Source: Humibacter sp. RRB41 (GTDB taxonomy: Bacteria > Actinomycetota > Actinomycetes > Actinomycetales > Microbacteriaceae). Taken from it: DNA of 64,000 nt. Under the pieces are notes generated by a model. That model searched no databases. It was not told the origin of the DNA and worked only from the letters and a program-made list of their open reading frames with translations. Position numbers and translations under genes: made by a program. This document shows, one piece after another, positions 8,422 through 16,271 of this stretch. The DNA is taken from assembly GCF_022761015.1 (NCBI RefSeq), contig NZ_JAKWJQ010000005.1:186001-250000 (forward strand). The letters run 5' to 3'. How positions within the stretch are numbered: position 1 is the first letter of the stretch; every line of letters begins with the position of its first letter.

Positions 8422-9858
8422 ATGACTCAAGGCAGTGACGACTACCGCGACAGCGGTCTGCAATTTCCGGATTCCTTCGTGTTCGGTTCGGCCACCGCGT
8501 CGTACCAGGTCGAAGGCGCGGTGAAGCAAGACGGACGCTTGCCGTCCATCTGGGACACCTTCAGCCACACCCCCGGCAAGGTGTGGAACGGTGACACCGG
8601 TGATGTCGCCGACGATCACTACAACAGGCTCGACTCCGATCTCGACCTCATGAAGAACCTCGGCCTGCATGCGTACCGGTTCTCGATCGCGTGGCCGCGC
8701 GTCATCCCGACGGGGCGAGGACAGGTGAATCTCAAGGGCGTCGACTTCTACTCGCGCCTCGTCGATGGGCTGCTCGAGCGCGAGATCACGCCGGTCGCCA
8801 CCCTCTACCACTGGGATCTGCCGCAGGTGCTCGAGGATGAGGGCGGCTGGCCGAACCGCGAGACCGCGTACGCCTTCGCCGACTACGCAGAGGCGATCGG
8901 CCAACGGCTCGGCGACCGGGTCGCCGTGTGGACGACGCTCAACGAGCCGTGGTGCTCCGCCTACCTCGGCTACGCATCCGGTGCTCACGCCCCAGGCCGC
9001 ACCGACGGCGCAGACGCACTGCGATCGGTGCATCACCTCAACCTCGGGCACGGCCTCGCGGTTCAGGCGCTGAAGGCATCCGTCGCCAACCCGGAGGCGG
9101 AGTACTCGATCACGCTGAACCTGCACGTGATCCGCCCGGAGGGTGACACCGGAGCGGAGGCGGCGAGGCAGATCGATGCGCTCGGGAACCGCGCGTTCAC
9201 GCATCCGCTGCTCAAGGGCGAGTATCCCGCCGACCTGATCGAGGACACCAAGTCGCTCACCGACTGGTCGTTCGTGCAGCCAGGCGATCTCGAGGACATC
9301 AACCAGAAGATCGATGTGCTGGGCGTCAACTACTACTCGACGAACCGCGTACGGCTCTGGGACGGCAGGAGCGAACGCCAGCACGCCGACGGCCACAAGG
9401 ATGTCGGTGCCTCGCCGTGGCCAGGAGCCGACCGTGTCGAGTTCCTCGAGCAGCCCGGCCCGTACACCGAGATGGGCTGGAACATCGAGCCGTCCGGTCT
9501 CTACGACCTGCTGACCTCGCTGCGCGACGAGTTCCCCGATCAGGCTCTGATGATCACCGAGAACGGCGCTGCCTTCGCGGATGCGGTCTCGCACGGAGAG
9601 GGCGGCGCCGCGGTTCACGACCTCGACCGCATCGACTACCTGCGCCGTCACATCACGGCTGCGCACCGCGCGCTGCACGACGGCGTCGACCTTCGCGGGT
9701 ACTTCGTCTGGTCGCTGATGGACAACTTCGAATGGGGCTTCGGCTACTCCAAGCGGTTCGGCATCGTGCGCGTCGACTACGACACGCTGGAGCGCCTGCC
9801 CAAGGACAGCGCCGCCTGGTATGCGGAGCTCGCCGAGTCGCGGCGCATCCCGGAGTAA
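8422..9858 (+). CDS. GH1 family beta-glucosidase
   Basis: A 478-residue cytoplasmic glycosidase with no signal peptide. The acid/base glutamate is in TLNEPW (Glu175) and the nucleophile in ITENGAAF (Glu380). The N-terminal [12 protein letters not shown] and [10 protein letters not shown] motifs and the C-terminal [12 protein letters not shown] motif are also present, so all catalytic elements are intact and the length is normal. A ribosome site (GGCAGGAAG) precedes the ATG. It follows the dehydrogenase/isomerase operon after 159 bp and probably releases glucose from imported beta-glucosides or works beside the keto-sugar branch. Confidence 0.95.
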   Translation: MTQGSDDYRDSGLQFPDSFVFGSATASYQVEGAVKQDGRLPSIWDTFSHTPGKVWNGDTGDVADDHYNRLDSDLDLMKNLGLHAYRFSIAWPRVIPTGRGQVNLKGVDFYSRLVDGLLEREITPVATLYHWDLPQVLEDEGGWPNRETAYAFADYAEAIGQRLGDRVAVWTTLNEPWCSAYLGYASGAHAPGRTDGADALRSVHHLNLGHGLAVQALKASVANPEAEYSITLNLHVIRPEGDTGAEAARQIDALGNRAFTHPLLKGEYPADLIEDTKSLTDWSFVQPGDLEDINQKIDVLGVNYYSTNRVRLWDGRSERQHADGHKDVGASPWPGADRVEFLEQPGPYTEMGWNIEPSGLYDLLTSLRDEFPDQALMITENGAAFADAVSHGEGGAAVHDLDRIDYLRRHITAAHRALHDGVDLRGYFVWSLMDNFEWGFGYSKRFGIVRVDYDTLERLPKDSAAWYAELAESRRIPE

Positions 9859-9868
9859 CGGGCGTCAT

Positions 9869-9884
9869 CCGGCACGGATGCCGG
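9869..9884 (+). terminator. Small hairpin after the beta-glucosidase gene
   Basis: CCGGCA-CGGA-TGCCGG followed by TTT, beginning 10 bp past the stop. The stem is only 6 bp, so it is a weak rho-independent terminator candidate. Confidence 0.4.
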
Positions 9885-9982
9885 TTTCCGTCGTCTCTTG
9901 ATGCAACGAGTGACGGAATGGGGCATCCGTGTCGGGGATCCGAACGGAACGTGACCGTGAGATGAACAGGCTGGTCGAATAA

Positions 9983-10014
9983 GTTCGAACAGCGAACGTG
10001 TATACCGTTAGGCT
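9983..10014 (+). promoter_or_regulatory. Promoter of the ROK regulator with GTTCG-type operator motif
   Basis: A -10 box TAGGCT (10009-10014) ends 7 nt before the GTG start, implying a leaderless mRNA. Immediately upstream are the palindrome GTTCGAAC (9983-9990) and a half-site GCGAAC (9992-9997). The same GTTCG/CGAAC elements recur ahead of the kinase gene at 11315, suggesting a shared regulator, most simply the ROK protein itself. Confidence 0.55.
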
Positions 10015-10021
10015 TCCCTGC

Positions 10022-11230
10022 GTGACTGAAGCACTCCCGGCGCAGCCGCCGGACGCCGCACCGATGCGCCCTCCGCTCGGGAGCAATCTCGATGGCGTGC
10101 GTCAGCACAATCTCGGCACCGTCCTGCGACTTGTGCATGGCATGCAGGGGCGTTCGCGCTCCGAGCTCACGCGCGCAACGGGTCTGAGCCGTTCGACGAT
10201 CGGTGCGCTGGTCGGGGAATTGTCGGCCCTTGGCCTGGTCTCCGAGACGGAGCCACGTGAATCCACCGGTGTCGGGCGGCCGAGTCCTGTGGTGCGGGCC
10301 AGTTCGACGATCGTCGCGGTGACCGTGAACCCTGAGGTCGACGGCGTCTCCGTCGGTGTCGTGGGACTCGACGGCACCGTGCACAGGCAGGTTCGGCATG
10401 CCACCGACGCGCCGCCGAGTGCCCAGGAGGCCGCCCGCATCGTGGCGAACGTGCTCGACGGGCTTCGTGCCGTTCTCGACACCGGACTCCGCACCGTTGC
10501 CGTCGGCGCGGCCGTGCCCGGCAGTGTTCGCGAGGTCGACGGCGTCGTGCGCATGGCCCCGCACCTCGAGTGGGTGGACGAACCCTTCGCGGCGCTGCTC
10601 GAGGATGCCACCGGCCTGCCAGCGCTTGTCGCCAACGACGCGAGCCTCGGCGCGAACGCCGAGCACCTGTTCGGCGCGGGGCGCGGCATCGGCGACCTGA
10701 TCTACCTCAACGGCGGTGCGGGCGGAATCGGCGGAGGCGTCATCACGCGTGGTCTGCCGCTCCTCGGCGGGTCGGGATACGCGGGCGAACTCGGACACAC
10801 CGTGGTGAACTCCGCCGGCGGAAGGTGCCACTGCGGCGCGATCGGATGCCTCGAGACCGAGGTCTCGCAGGCGCGCCTTCTCGAGGCACTCGGCATGCAC
10901 GACCCGCACATCCTGGATGAAGCGGTGCGTCACCTCGATGCCAAGGGCAGGGCGGAGGTCGAGCGGCAGCTGACCTACCTGGCCGTCGGCATCCGCAACG
11001 CCGTGAACATCCTCAACCCCAAGCGCGTGGTGCTCGGCGGATTCCTGGGCGTGCTGCTCGATGCAGCGCCCGAGTTGCTGGAAGCCGAGGTACGCGCGCA
11101 ATCGTTGAAGGCATCCGCGGAGCAGGTCGACATCGTGCGCGCCGAGCTGGGCTCCGACGTGCTCACGATCGGTGCGGCAGAGCTCGCCTTCACCAGGTTG
11201 ATCGCGGAGCCGGCTGCGCTGCTGCGCTGA
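10022..11230 (+). CDS. ROK family transcriptional regulator
   Basis: A 402-residue repressor with an N-terminal winged HTH (SRSELTRATGLSRSTIGALV, residues about 45-65) and a C-terminal sugar-kinase-like ROK domain. The ROK signature includes the zinc-binding cluster around GRCHCGAIGCLETE and a glycine-rich stretch (NGGAGGIGGGVI). I prefer the GTG at 10022, 7 nt after a TAGGCT box, over the upstream ATG at 9998, which would lie inside the promoter. It probably controls the adjacent glucosidase and/or kinase in response to a sugar. Confidence 0.9.
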   Translation: MTEALPAQPPDAAPMRPPLGSNLDGVRQHNLGTVLRLVHGMQGRSRSELTRATGLSRSTIGALVGELSALGLVSETEPRESTGVGRPSPVVRASSTIVAVTVNPEVDGVSVGVVGLDGTVHRQVRHATDAPPSAQEAARIVANVLDGLRAVLDTGLRTVAVGAAVPGSVREVDGVVRMAPHLEWVDEPFAALLEDATGLPALVANDASLGANAEHLFGAGRGIGDLIYLNGGAGGIGGGVITRGLPLLGGSGYAGELGHTVVNSAGGRCHCGAIGCLETEVSQARLLEALGMHDPHILDEAVRHLDAKGRAEVERQLTYLAVGIRNAVNILNPKRVVLGGFLGVLLDAAPELLEAEVRAQSLKASAEQVDIVRAELGSDVLTIGAAELAFTRLIAEPAALLR

Positions 11231-11273
11231 GCGAATCGGCGCTGCGGCGTTGAGCGATCCGTCACGCGGGTGC

Positions 11274-11308
11274 GCGAACGAAAGCTGTTCGCGAACACCC
11301 CTTAGGCT
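11274..11308 (+). promoter_or_regulatory. Promoter of the PfkB kinase with GTTCGCGAAC palindrome
   Basis: A -10 box TAGGCT (11303-11308) lies 6 nt before the GTG start, so the gene is probably leaderless. The perfect 10-bp palindrome GTTCGCGAAC (11287-11296) and a half-site GCGAAC (11274-11279) overlap the expected spacer and -35 zone and match the motif ahead of the ROK gene. Confidence 0.55.
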
Positions 11309-11314
11309 GCCGGG

Positions 11315-12214
11315 GTGATCATCGCCCTCGCGCTCTCCGCCAGTCTCGACGTGACCTACGAGGTCGATGTGCTGCATCTCGGCGACATCACCAGACCGGC
11401 AGCGGTCACCAAGGTCGCCGGCGGCAAGGCGCTCAACGTCGCGCGTGCGGCATCCGCGCTCGGTGCCGAGGTGCACGCAGTCGCTGCACTCGGCGGTGCA
11501 ACGGGTGACTGGGTGGCGAGCATGCTGGCCGACGACGGTGTCACGTCGACCGTCGTGCCGTTGCGCAGAGTCACGCGCACCTGCATCGCGATCGTCGAGG
11601 CTGCGGGTTCCGCCACCAGCACGGATGTCTACGAGCCCGCGACTCCGCTCGATCGTGACGAGTGGCAGGCGTACGCCAGCGCGACCGAACAGACGGTCGC
11701 CGCCGCGGTCTCCCGCGGCGCGACACCGTGGGTGGCTCTCTCCGGGTCGATCCCGCGCGGGGTCCCGCTCGACGAGCTCGCTGCGCTGCTCGAGCGGCTG
11801 TGCGCCGGAGGGGCGCGCATCGCGGTCGATGGTTCGGGAGAGGGGCTGCGGGCAACGATCGGCGCAGCGGATCTCGTCAAGGTCAACAGGCGAGAGGCAT
11901 CCGAGCTCCTTGGCGTCGCTGTGGGCACGGCGGCCGAGGCGTGCCGCGCGCTGCGGGAGCGGTTCCGCGTCGATGCCGTCGTCACCGACGGTGTGGCCGG
12001 ATCGTCCGCGCTCATCGGCGGCGTCGAGGGCTCGGCGCCCGCGCCCGGCACGTTCGGACGTTTTCCGGCGGGCAGCGGAGACGCGTTCCTCGGCGGGCTT
12101 CTCGCCGCATTCGACCGGGGCGCATCGCCATTGGAAGCGTTGACTGCGGCAGCCGAAACGGGGGAGCGCAACGCGATGGTGCCAGGGCAGGGACGCCTCG
12201 TTCCGCTGGGGTGA
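11315..12214 (+). CDS. PfkB family sugar kinase (1-phosphofructokinase-like)
   Basis: A 299-residue cytosolic kinase. The N-terminal PfkB signature reads GGKALNVARAASALG near residue 35, and the C-terminal catalytic motif is PAGSGDAFLGGL (Asp as base) near residue 250. It resembles the LacC/FruK branch, which phosphorylates tagatose-6-phosphate or fructose-1-phosphate. The start is GTG directly after a leaderless-type promoter. It lies behind the ROK regulator with a shared operator motif. The substrate is uncertain. Confidence 0.88.
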   Translation: MIIALALSASLDVTYEVDVLHLGDITRPAAVTKVAGGKALNVARAASALGAEVHAVAALGGATGDWVASMLADDGVTSTVVPLRRVTRTCIAIVEAAGSATSTDVYEPATPLDRDEWQAYASATEQTVAAAVSRGATPWVALSGSIPRGVPLDELAALLERLCAGGARIAVDGSGEGLRATIGAADLVKVNRREASELLGVAVGTAAEACRALRERFRVDAVVTDGVAGSSALIGGVEGSAPAPGTFGRFPAGSGDAFLGGLLAAFDRGASPLEALTAAAETGERNAMVPGQGRLVPLG

Positions 12215-12337
12215 CGCCACGCTGTGTCGCGCAGCGCGTGAGGCGAGCTGGACTGCACTGCGTGACCCAGGTTGGGGCGCATCGTGGCGGGCGAAAATCC
12301 CTGTGAAGGGTCTGGCGTTCACCCGGGTGGCATCCGA

Positions 12338-12362
12338 TAGAATGATTCTCGAATCGATTCGA
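12338..12362 (+). promoter_or_regulatory. Promoter and 14-bp palindrome ahead of the MFS exporter
   Basis: A TAGAAT -10 box (12338-12343) is followed by the perfect palindrome TCGAATCGATTCGA (12349-12362), which would cover the transcription start. This leaves a leader of about 147 nt before the chosen ATG at 12497. The position fits a repressor site, but no regulator is adjacent. Confidence 0.5.
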
Positions 12363-12496
12363 CGTGGCTGATCCAGCCGGCCCGGATGAATGCGTTTCGT
12401 CTCCCAACTCCTCCAGCGCCGCGATCGGATGCCAGCACCTCGCATTCGACCCGGGCCATACCGCACCCTCCGCCACGTCGACCCCGCCGGATACGA

Positions 12497-14104
12497 ATGT
12501 CTACCGCCACTCAGCCACTTCCCGTCATCAACGACCCCTCCGAAGAGAACGCCGCGTCGCACCATGGATCCGACGGCCGCACGGAGCACCGCGGCACGGA
12601 GCACCGCGGCACCGACGGCCGCTCGACCGATCCGTCGCGTTCGCACGGTCAGAGCGCGCATCCGACGACCAAGCCGGTGCGCGTCGCACGCGGCGCTCAT
12701 GACACCGGCGCCGATGTGCGCCCGGACGAGGTCGAGACCGCCACCGCCGGCATCCCCGTGGTCGGTATCACGGCCGGCATGCCAACTGGCGGAGTGCCGA
12801 CGGGAGGCATCGCGACGCTCGAGCCGCAGACGTCCCGTCGCGCGTCGAGGTCGAACAGGGGACCACGCACCGCGGCCACCTCGGTGGTGCACCCGGGTGA
12901 CGCGCTGCCGAACAGGCGACGCGTTGCGTACATCCTGATCCTCGGCGCGCTCACCGCGCTCGGACCGTTCACGATGGACACCTACCTGCCGTCGATGCCG
13001 AAGCTCGAATCCGACTTCAACGTGTCGACCGCCGTGATCCAGCTCACGCTCACCGCGACGACCGTCGGCTTCGGGCTGGGTCAGCTCATCGTCGGTCCGT
13101 GGAGCGACAAGGTCGGGCGACGCATGCCGCTCATCCTCGCAACAGCGGTGCACATTCTCGCGTCGCTCGGCGTCGCGCTCGCGCCGAACATCGAGCTGCT
13201 CAGCCTCTTCCGTCTGCTGCAGGGTCTCGGCGCCGCTGCGAGCGGTGTGGTCGCGATGGCGATGGTTCGCGACCTGTTCAGCGGGCATCGCCTCGTCACG
13301 ATGCTGTCGCGCCTCGCTCTGGTGAACGGGCTGGCGCCCGTGATCGCGCCGGTTCTCGGCTCGCAGCTGCTGCTGATCATGCCCTGGCGCGGCATCTTCT
13401 GGGTGATCGCCAGTTACAGCGCGGTCATGCTGGTCTGTCTGGTGCTCTGGATCAGGGAGACCCGCCCGAAGGCTGCGCGCAACGCGACCGCACAGTCGAC
13501 CGTCGCCCAGCGGTTCAAGGTCGTGCTCAGCGACCGGGTCTACGTCGGCATCGTCATCGTCAGTGCCATGAACTTCTCCGGCCTGTTCGCCTACCTGTCG
13601 TCGAGCTCGTTCGTGTTCCAGACCGTGTACTCCTTCAACGCACAGCAGTACGGTGCGCTGTTCGCCGCCAACTCGGTGGGCATCATCATCGGGGTGCAGT
13701 CGGCTGCGCGGCTGGCGAAGCGGGTCGGACCGCAGTGGGTGCTGACGGTCTCAACGGCAGTCATGACCGTTGCAGCGGCACTCATCGTCGTGCTCGGCAG
13801 TTCGGGTGTCGGCATCTGGGGCGTCATCGTTCCGCTCTGGTTCTTCATCACCGCGTGCGGCTTCGGCTTTCCCTGCGTGCAGGTGCTCGCGCTCAACGGC
13901 CACGGCGCGGAGGCGGGCACGGCGGCATCCCTCCAGGGCGCAGCCAACTTCTCCATCGCGGGTCTTCTCTCCCCGCTCGTCGGCCTGCTCGGCGTGGCCA
14001 GCGCGGCGCCGATGGGTATCGTGATGCTCGGCTGTTCGCTGGTGTCGGTGTGCGCACTGTGGTTCGTCGTTCGGCCGAAGACCGTCCCCGCGCTCGCGCA
14101 TTAG
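12497..14104 (+). CDS. Bcr/CflA-type MFS multidrug exporter with long N-terminal tail
   Basis: A 535-residue membrane transporter. The Bcr/CflA signature is clear in TMDTYLPSMPKLESDF at the end of helix 1, followed by the motif A region (GPWSDKVGRRMP) and about 12 helices. Unusual for the family is a hydrophilic tail of about 130 residues before helix 1, rich in Thr/Gly/Arg, with internal repeats (TEHRGTEHRGTDGR and GMPTGGVPTGGI). The ATG at 12497 was chosen; an in-frame ATG at 12386 would lengthen the tail further. Substrates are likely drugs or small metabolites and are not predictable. Confidence 0.88.
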   Translation: MSTATQPLPVINDPSEENAASHHGSDGRTEHRGTEHRGTDGRSTDPSRSHGQSAHPTTKPVRVARGAHDTGADVRPDEVETATAGIPVVGITAGMPTGGVPTGGIATLEPQTSRRASRSNRGPRTAATSVVHPGDALPNRRRVAYILILGALTALGPFTMDTYLPSMPKLESDFNVSTAVIQLTLTATTVGFGLGQLIVGPWSDKVGRRMPLILATAVHILASLGVALAPNIELLSLFRLLQGLGAAASGVVAMAMVRDLFSGHRLVTMLSRLALVNGLAPVIAPVLGSQLLLIMPWRGIFWVIASYSAVMLVCLVLWIRETRPKAARNATAQSTVAQRFKVVLSDRVYVGIVIVSAMNFSGLFAYLSSSSFVFQTVYSFNAQQYGALFAANSVGIIIGVQSAARLAKRVGPQWVLTVSTAVMTVAAALIVVLGSSGVGIWGVIVPLWFFITACGFGFPCVQVLALNGHGAEAGTAASLQGAANFSIAGLLSPLVGLLGVASAAPMGIVMLGCSLVSVCALWFVVRPKTVPALAH

Positions 14105-14114
14105 GCCGGCTCGC

Positions 14115-14153
14115 AACAGAGACCCGTAGCAGAGACCCGCAGCAGAGACAGGA
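14115..14153 (+). repeat. Three tandem 13-nt repeats before the acetyltransferase
   Basis: Three adjacent copies of a 13-nt unit, AACAGAGACCCGT, AGCAGAGACCCGC and AGCAGAGACAGGA, fill the gap between the exporter stop and the GTG at 14161. The last copy supplies AGACAGGA, the only ribosome-site-like bases. The array probably arose by slippage. Confidence 0.6.
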
Positions 14154-14160
14154 CGAGACC

Positions 14161-14763
14161 GTGGCAGACATCCGCCCCTACCGGCCGAGCGATCGCGACG
14201 ACATCTACGAGATCTGTGTGAAGACGGGCAAGTCGGGCACGGATGCCACCGGCTGGCTCGACTCCGATGACCTGCTTCCCGACATCTACGCTCTGCCCTA
14301 CGTCGACCTCGAGCCCGACTTCGCGTTCGTGGTGGATGTCGACGGCCGCGCACGCGGATACATCCTCGGCGTCCCGGACACGGCGGCCTTCGCGACGGAG
14401 CTGCGCCGCACCTGGTTGCCAGGGTTCGAGGCGAAGTACCCGGTCACGCACGAGGACACGCCGACGCAGCATTTCGTGGCGGATGGTCGCGACCCTGATC
14501 GCCTGCTCATTCCCGAGCTGGCCGAGTATCCGGCTCATCTGCACATCGACCTGTTGCCCGAGTTGCAGGGCCAGGGACTCGGACGGATGCTCGTGCGCAC
14601 GCTGATCGGTCGGCTCGCGACTCGTGGCGTTCCCGGCGTGTGGCTCGAGTACGGAGCCGACAACGTCAGTGCCGCTGCGTTCTACCGCCGACTGGGCTTC
14701 CTTCCGCTTCCGTCGAGCACGAAGGGCACCCTGGTCGGACTGCGCACCGACGCGACTGTCTGA
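14161..14763 (+). CDS. GNAT family N-acetyltransferase
   Basis: A 200-residue cytosolic acetyltransferase. The N-terminus IRPYRPSDRDDIYEIC is a usual GNAT beginning, and the acetyl-CoA pyrophosphate loop appears as LPELQGQGLGRMLVRTL (Q/R-x-x-G-x-G/A) around residue 137. The terminal NVSAAAFYRRLGFLPLP stretch is also typical. The start is GTG, 56 bp after the exporter stop, so the two may be co-transcribed. The overall layout resembles the acetyltransferase-like domains related to the C-terminus of O-GlcNAcase. The substrate is unknown. Confidence 0.85.
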   Translation: MADIRPYRPSDRDDIYEICVKTGKSGTDATGWLDSDDLLPDIYALPYVDLEPDFAFVVDVDGRARGYILGVPDTAAFATELRRTWLPGFEAKYPVTHEDTPTQHFVADGRDPDRLLIPELAEYPAHLHIDLLPELQGQGLGRMLVRTLIGRLATRGVPGVWLEYGADNVSAAAFYRRLGFLPLPSSTKGTLVGLRTDATV

Positions 14764-14833
14764 CGTGCGCTCGCGGCCCGATCTGATGCGCAGTGCGATC
14801 GGAGCCGGCCCGGCGATCACAGCGGCACAGTGC

Positions 14834-15391
14834 TCAGATCCAAGAGAGAAGCGGAACCCGTTCGAACCAGTACAGCCACTCAGGACGCGACGATCGCATC
14901 TCGGAGAGCGTGATCGAGTCCGAGACGTTGACGATGGGGCGGTCGAGCACCTCTGCGAGGTCTTCCATCGTGATACGCGACCAGTACTGACCCCGCAGCC
15001 GCACCTTCACAACGCCCGACTTGTCGAGCACGAAGAGATTCGGCTGCGTGTCGAGCGAGTTGTCGCGATAGATCTCGAGAAGGCAGATGGAGCCGATCTC
15101 GGAGTTCGAGATCTCGTTGATCTGGCCGAGGAATCCGCGTTCGCGAACAGCGTCAGGAGACACCGTGACGGTGGTGCGCCGGAAAAGCAGGATGAGGATC
15201 AGCACGAACACGGCGGTCAGTCCGTGCAGGGCGACTACCCATGGCCACGAGCCGCTGGGGATCGTGAGCCAGTACGCCACGGCGAAGACCGGAGTCGTGA
15301 GTGCGAGCGTGGCGATCACGCCGTTCACAAGCAGGTGACGGTGCGGGTGCAGCACATGCGTGCCGGTCGTTCTCACCTGCTCGGAAAGCAC
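14834..15391 (-). CDS. Two-helix membrane protein with PH-like C-terminal domain, unknown function
   Basis: A 185-residue protein I do not recognise by name. Two hydrophobic segments near residues 25-45 (NGVIATLALTTPVFAVAYWL) and 50-70 are followed by a soluble domain of about 110 residues. That domain begins with RRTTVTVSPDAVRERG, a pattern seen in bacterial PH-domain-like proteins. I chose the GTG at 15391 because GGTGGAGGGG lies directly upstream and the reading frame before it looks non-coding. It is divergent from a 56-residue membrane protein gene. Confidence 0.65.
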   Translation of the reverse strand: MLSEQVRTTGTHVLHPHRHLLVNGVIATLALTTPVFAVAYWLTIPSGSWPWVVALHGLTAVFVLILILLFRRTTVTVSPDAVRERGFLGQINEISNSEIGSICLLEIYRDNSLDTQPNLFVLDKSGVVKVRLRGQYWSRITMEDLAEVLDRPIVNVSDSITLSEMRSSRPEWLYWFERVPLLSWI

Positions 15392-15660
15392 AAACGCCCC
15401 TCCACCCCGCTGATGGCCAGCGGCTGATCCTGCTTGACGATGTCGGTCGACTACGGTCTCGACCGTGAACCAGAGCGTGAGGCTGATGCGTTCGGGTGCC
15501 TCGCCGTCCTGGGTCACATTAGCGGGGATCTCGCCTGGATAGAACCCCCATTCCGCCCTTTGCGACGAATTTGCTCGATGTCGCGACGAATCCTTACGAG
15601 TAGGTTGTTGCAGAGAGACGCCGGCGTCGGCGCCGGTACAACGGGAGAGGTGTTCCGACC

Positions 15661-15831
15661 GTGAATGTGATCGCATTGATCGTGTCGTTCGTGTTGTTCA
15701 TCGGGGGCCTGGTGATCATGGGATTCGCATCCGAGGTGACCGGCTGGGAGGGCATCACGTTCATCAGCGGCATCATCGCGGTGGCGCTCGCCTTCGCCAT
15801 TCCCGTGCACGTGCTCGGCAAGCTCGATTAG
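15661..15831 (+). CDS. Small membrane protein, 56 residues
   Basis: Short gene starting GTG and ending TAG. The protein has two hydrophobic segments (VIALIVSFVLFIGGLVIMGF and ITFISGIIAVALAFAIPVHV) separated by a short hydrophilic turn and ends GKLD. GGGAGAGG upstream is a plausible ribosome site. The length and codon use are consistent with a real small envelope protein; the function is unknown. Confidence 0.6.
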   Translation: MNVIALIVSFVLFIGGLVIMGFASEVTGWEGITFISGIIAVALAFAIPVHVLGKLD

Positions 15832-15875
15832 GGCGCTGGGCCCGTCGAAACCTCGCATTCCCGTTCGACGTGATT

Positions 15876-15902
15876 GTGAGGGCTGATCAGCCCCGCACTC
15901 AC
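15876..15902. repeat. Nested palindrome GTGAG-GGCTGATCAGCC-CTCAC
   Basis: A perfect 14-bp palindrome GGGCTGATCAGCCC (15880-15893) lies inside an outer GTGAG/CTCAC repeat (15876-15880 and 15898-15902). It is 16 bp upstream of the ATG at 15918 and 45 bp after the small membrane protein gene. It could be a repressor operator or a hairpin. Confidence 0.55.
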
Positions 15903-15917
15903 GAGACGAGGAAGATC

Positions 15918-16271
15918 ATGGCGAAATACCTGCTGGTGATGGTCGGCAACGAGCAACGCTGGAACAGCATGGCCGACGACGAGTGGCACGCGATCGACGA
16001 AGGGCATCGCAGGCTGCGGGAGCGTGCAGGTGACGGCATCCTCGCCGACGGCCAGCTCGAGGACTCCTCGAAGTGGACGACGGTGCGTGCCGGAGCCGAC
16101 GGCGCGCAGACGGCTGCCGACGGACCCTTCGCCGAGACGAAGGAGATGATCGGCGGGTTCTACGTGATCGACGTGCCCGACAAGCAAGCGGCGGTCTCAC
16201 TGGCAAGAGAGCTCGCCGAGACCCGCGCCGATCACAGCGGCGTGGAGGTCATTCCGCTCGTGGTGCACTGA
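15918..16271 (+). CDS. YCII-related (DGPF) domain protein
   Basis: A 117-residue cytosolic protein of the YciI-like/DGPF family. The family motif DGPFAETKEMIGGFYVIDV is seen at residues 75-93. The ATG at 15918 has GACGAGGAAG upstream. Homologues often sit beside ECF sigma factors or act as small ferredoxin-like-fold enzymes of unknown substrate. The last 23 bp overlap the convergent MFS gene. Confidence 0.88.
   Translation: MAKYLLVMVGNEQRWNSMADDEWHAIDEGHRRLRERAGDGILADGQLEDSSKWTTVRAGADGAQTAADGPFAETKEMIGGFYVIDVPDKQAAVSLARELAETRADHSGVEVIPLVVH

Noticed and set aside
9653-13288. 1211-codon minus-strand open frame across ROK, kinase and exporter genes
   Set aside because: Composition is Arg/Gly/His-rich without domain signatures and it lies antisense to three clearly coding genes with normal motifs.
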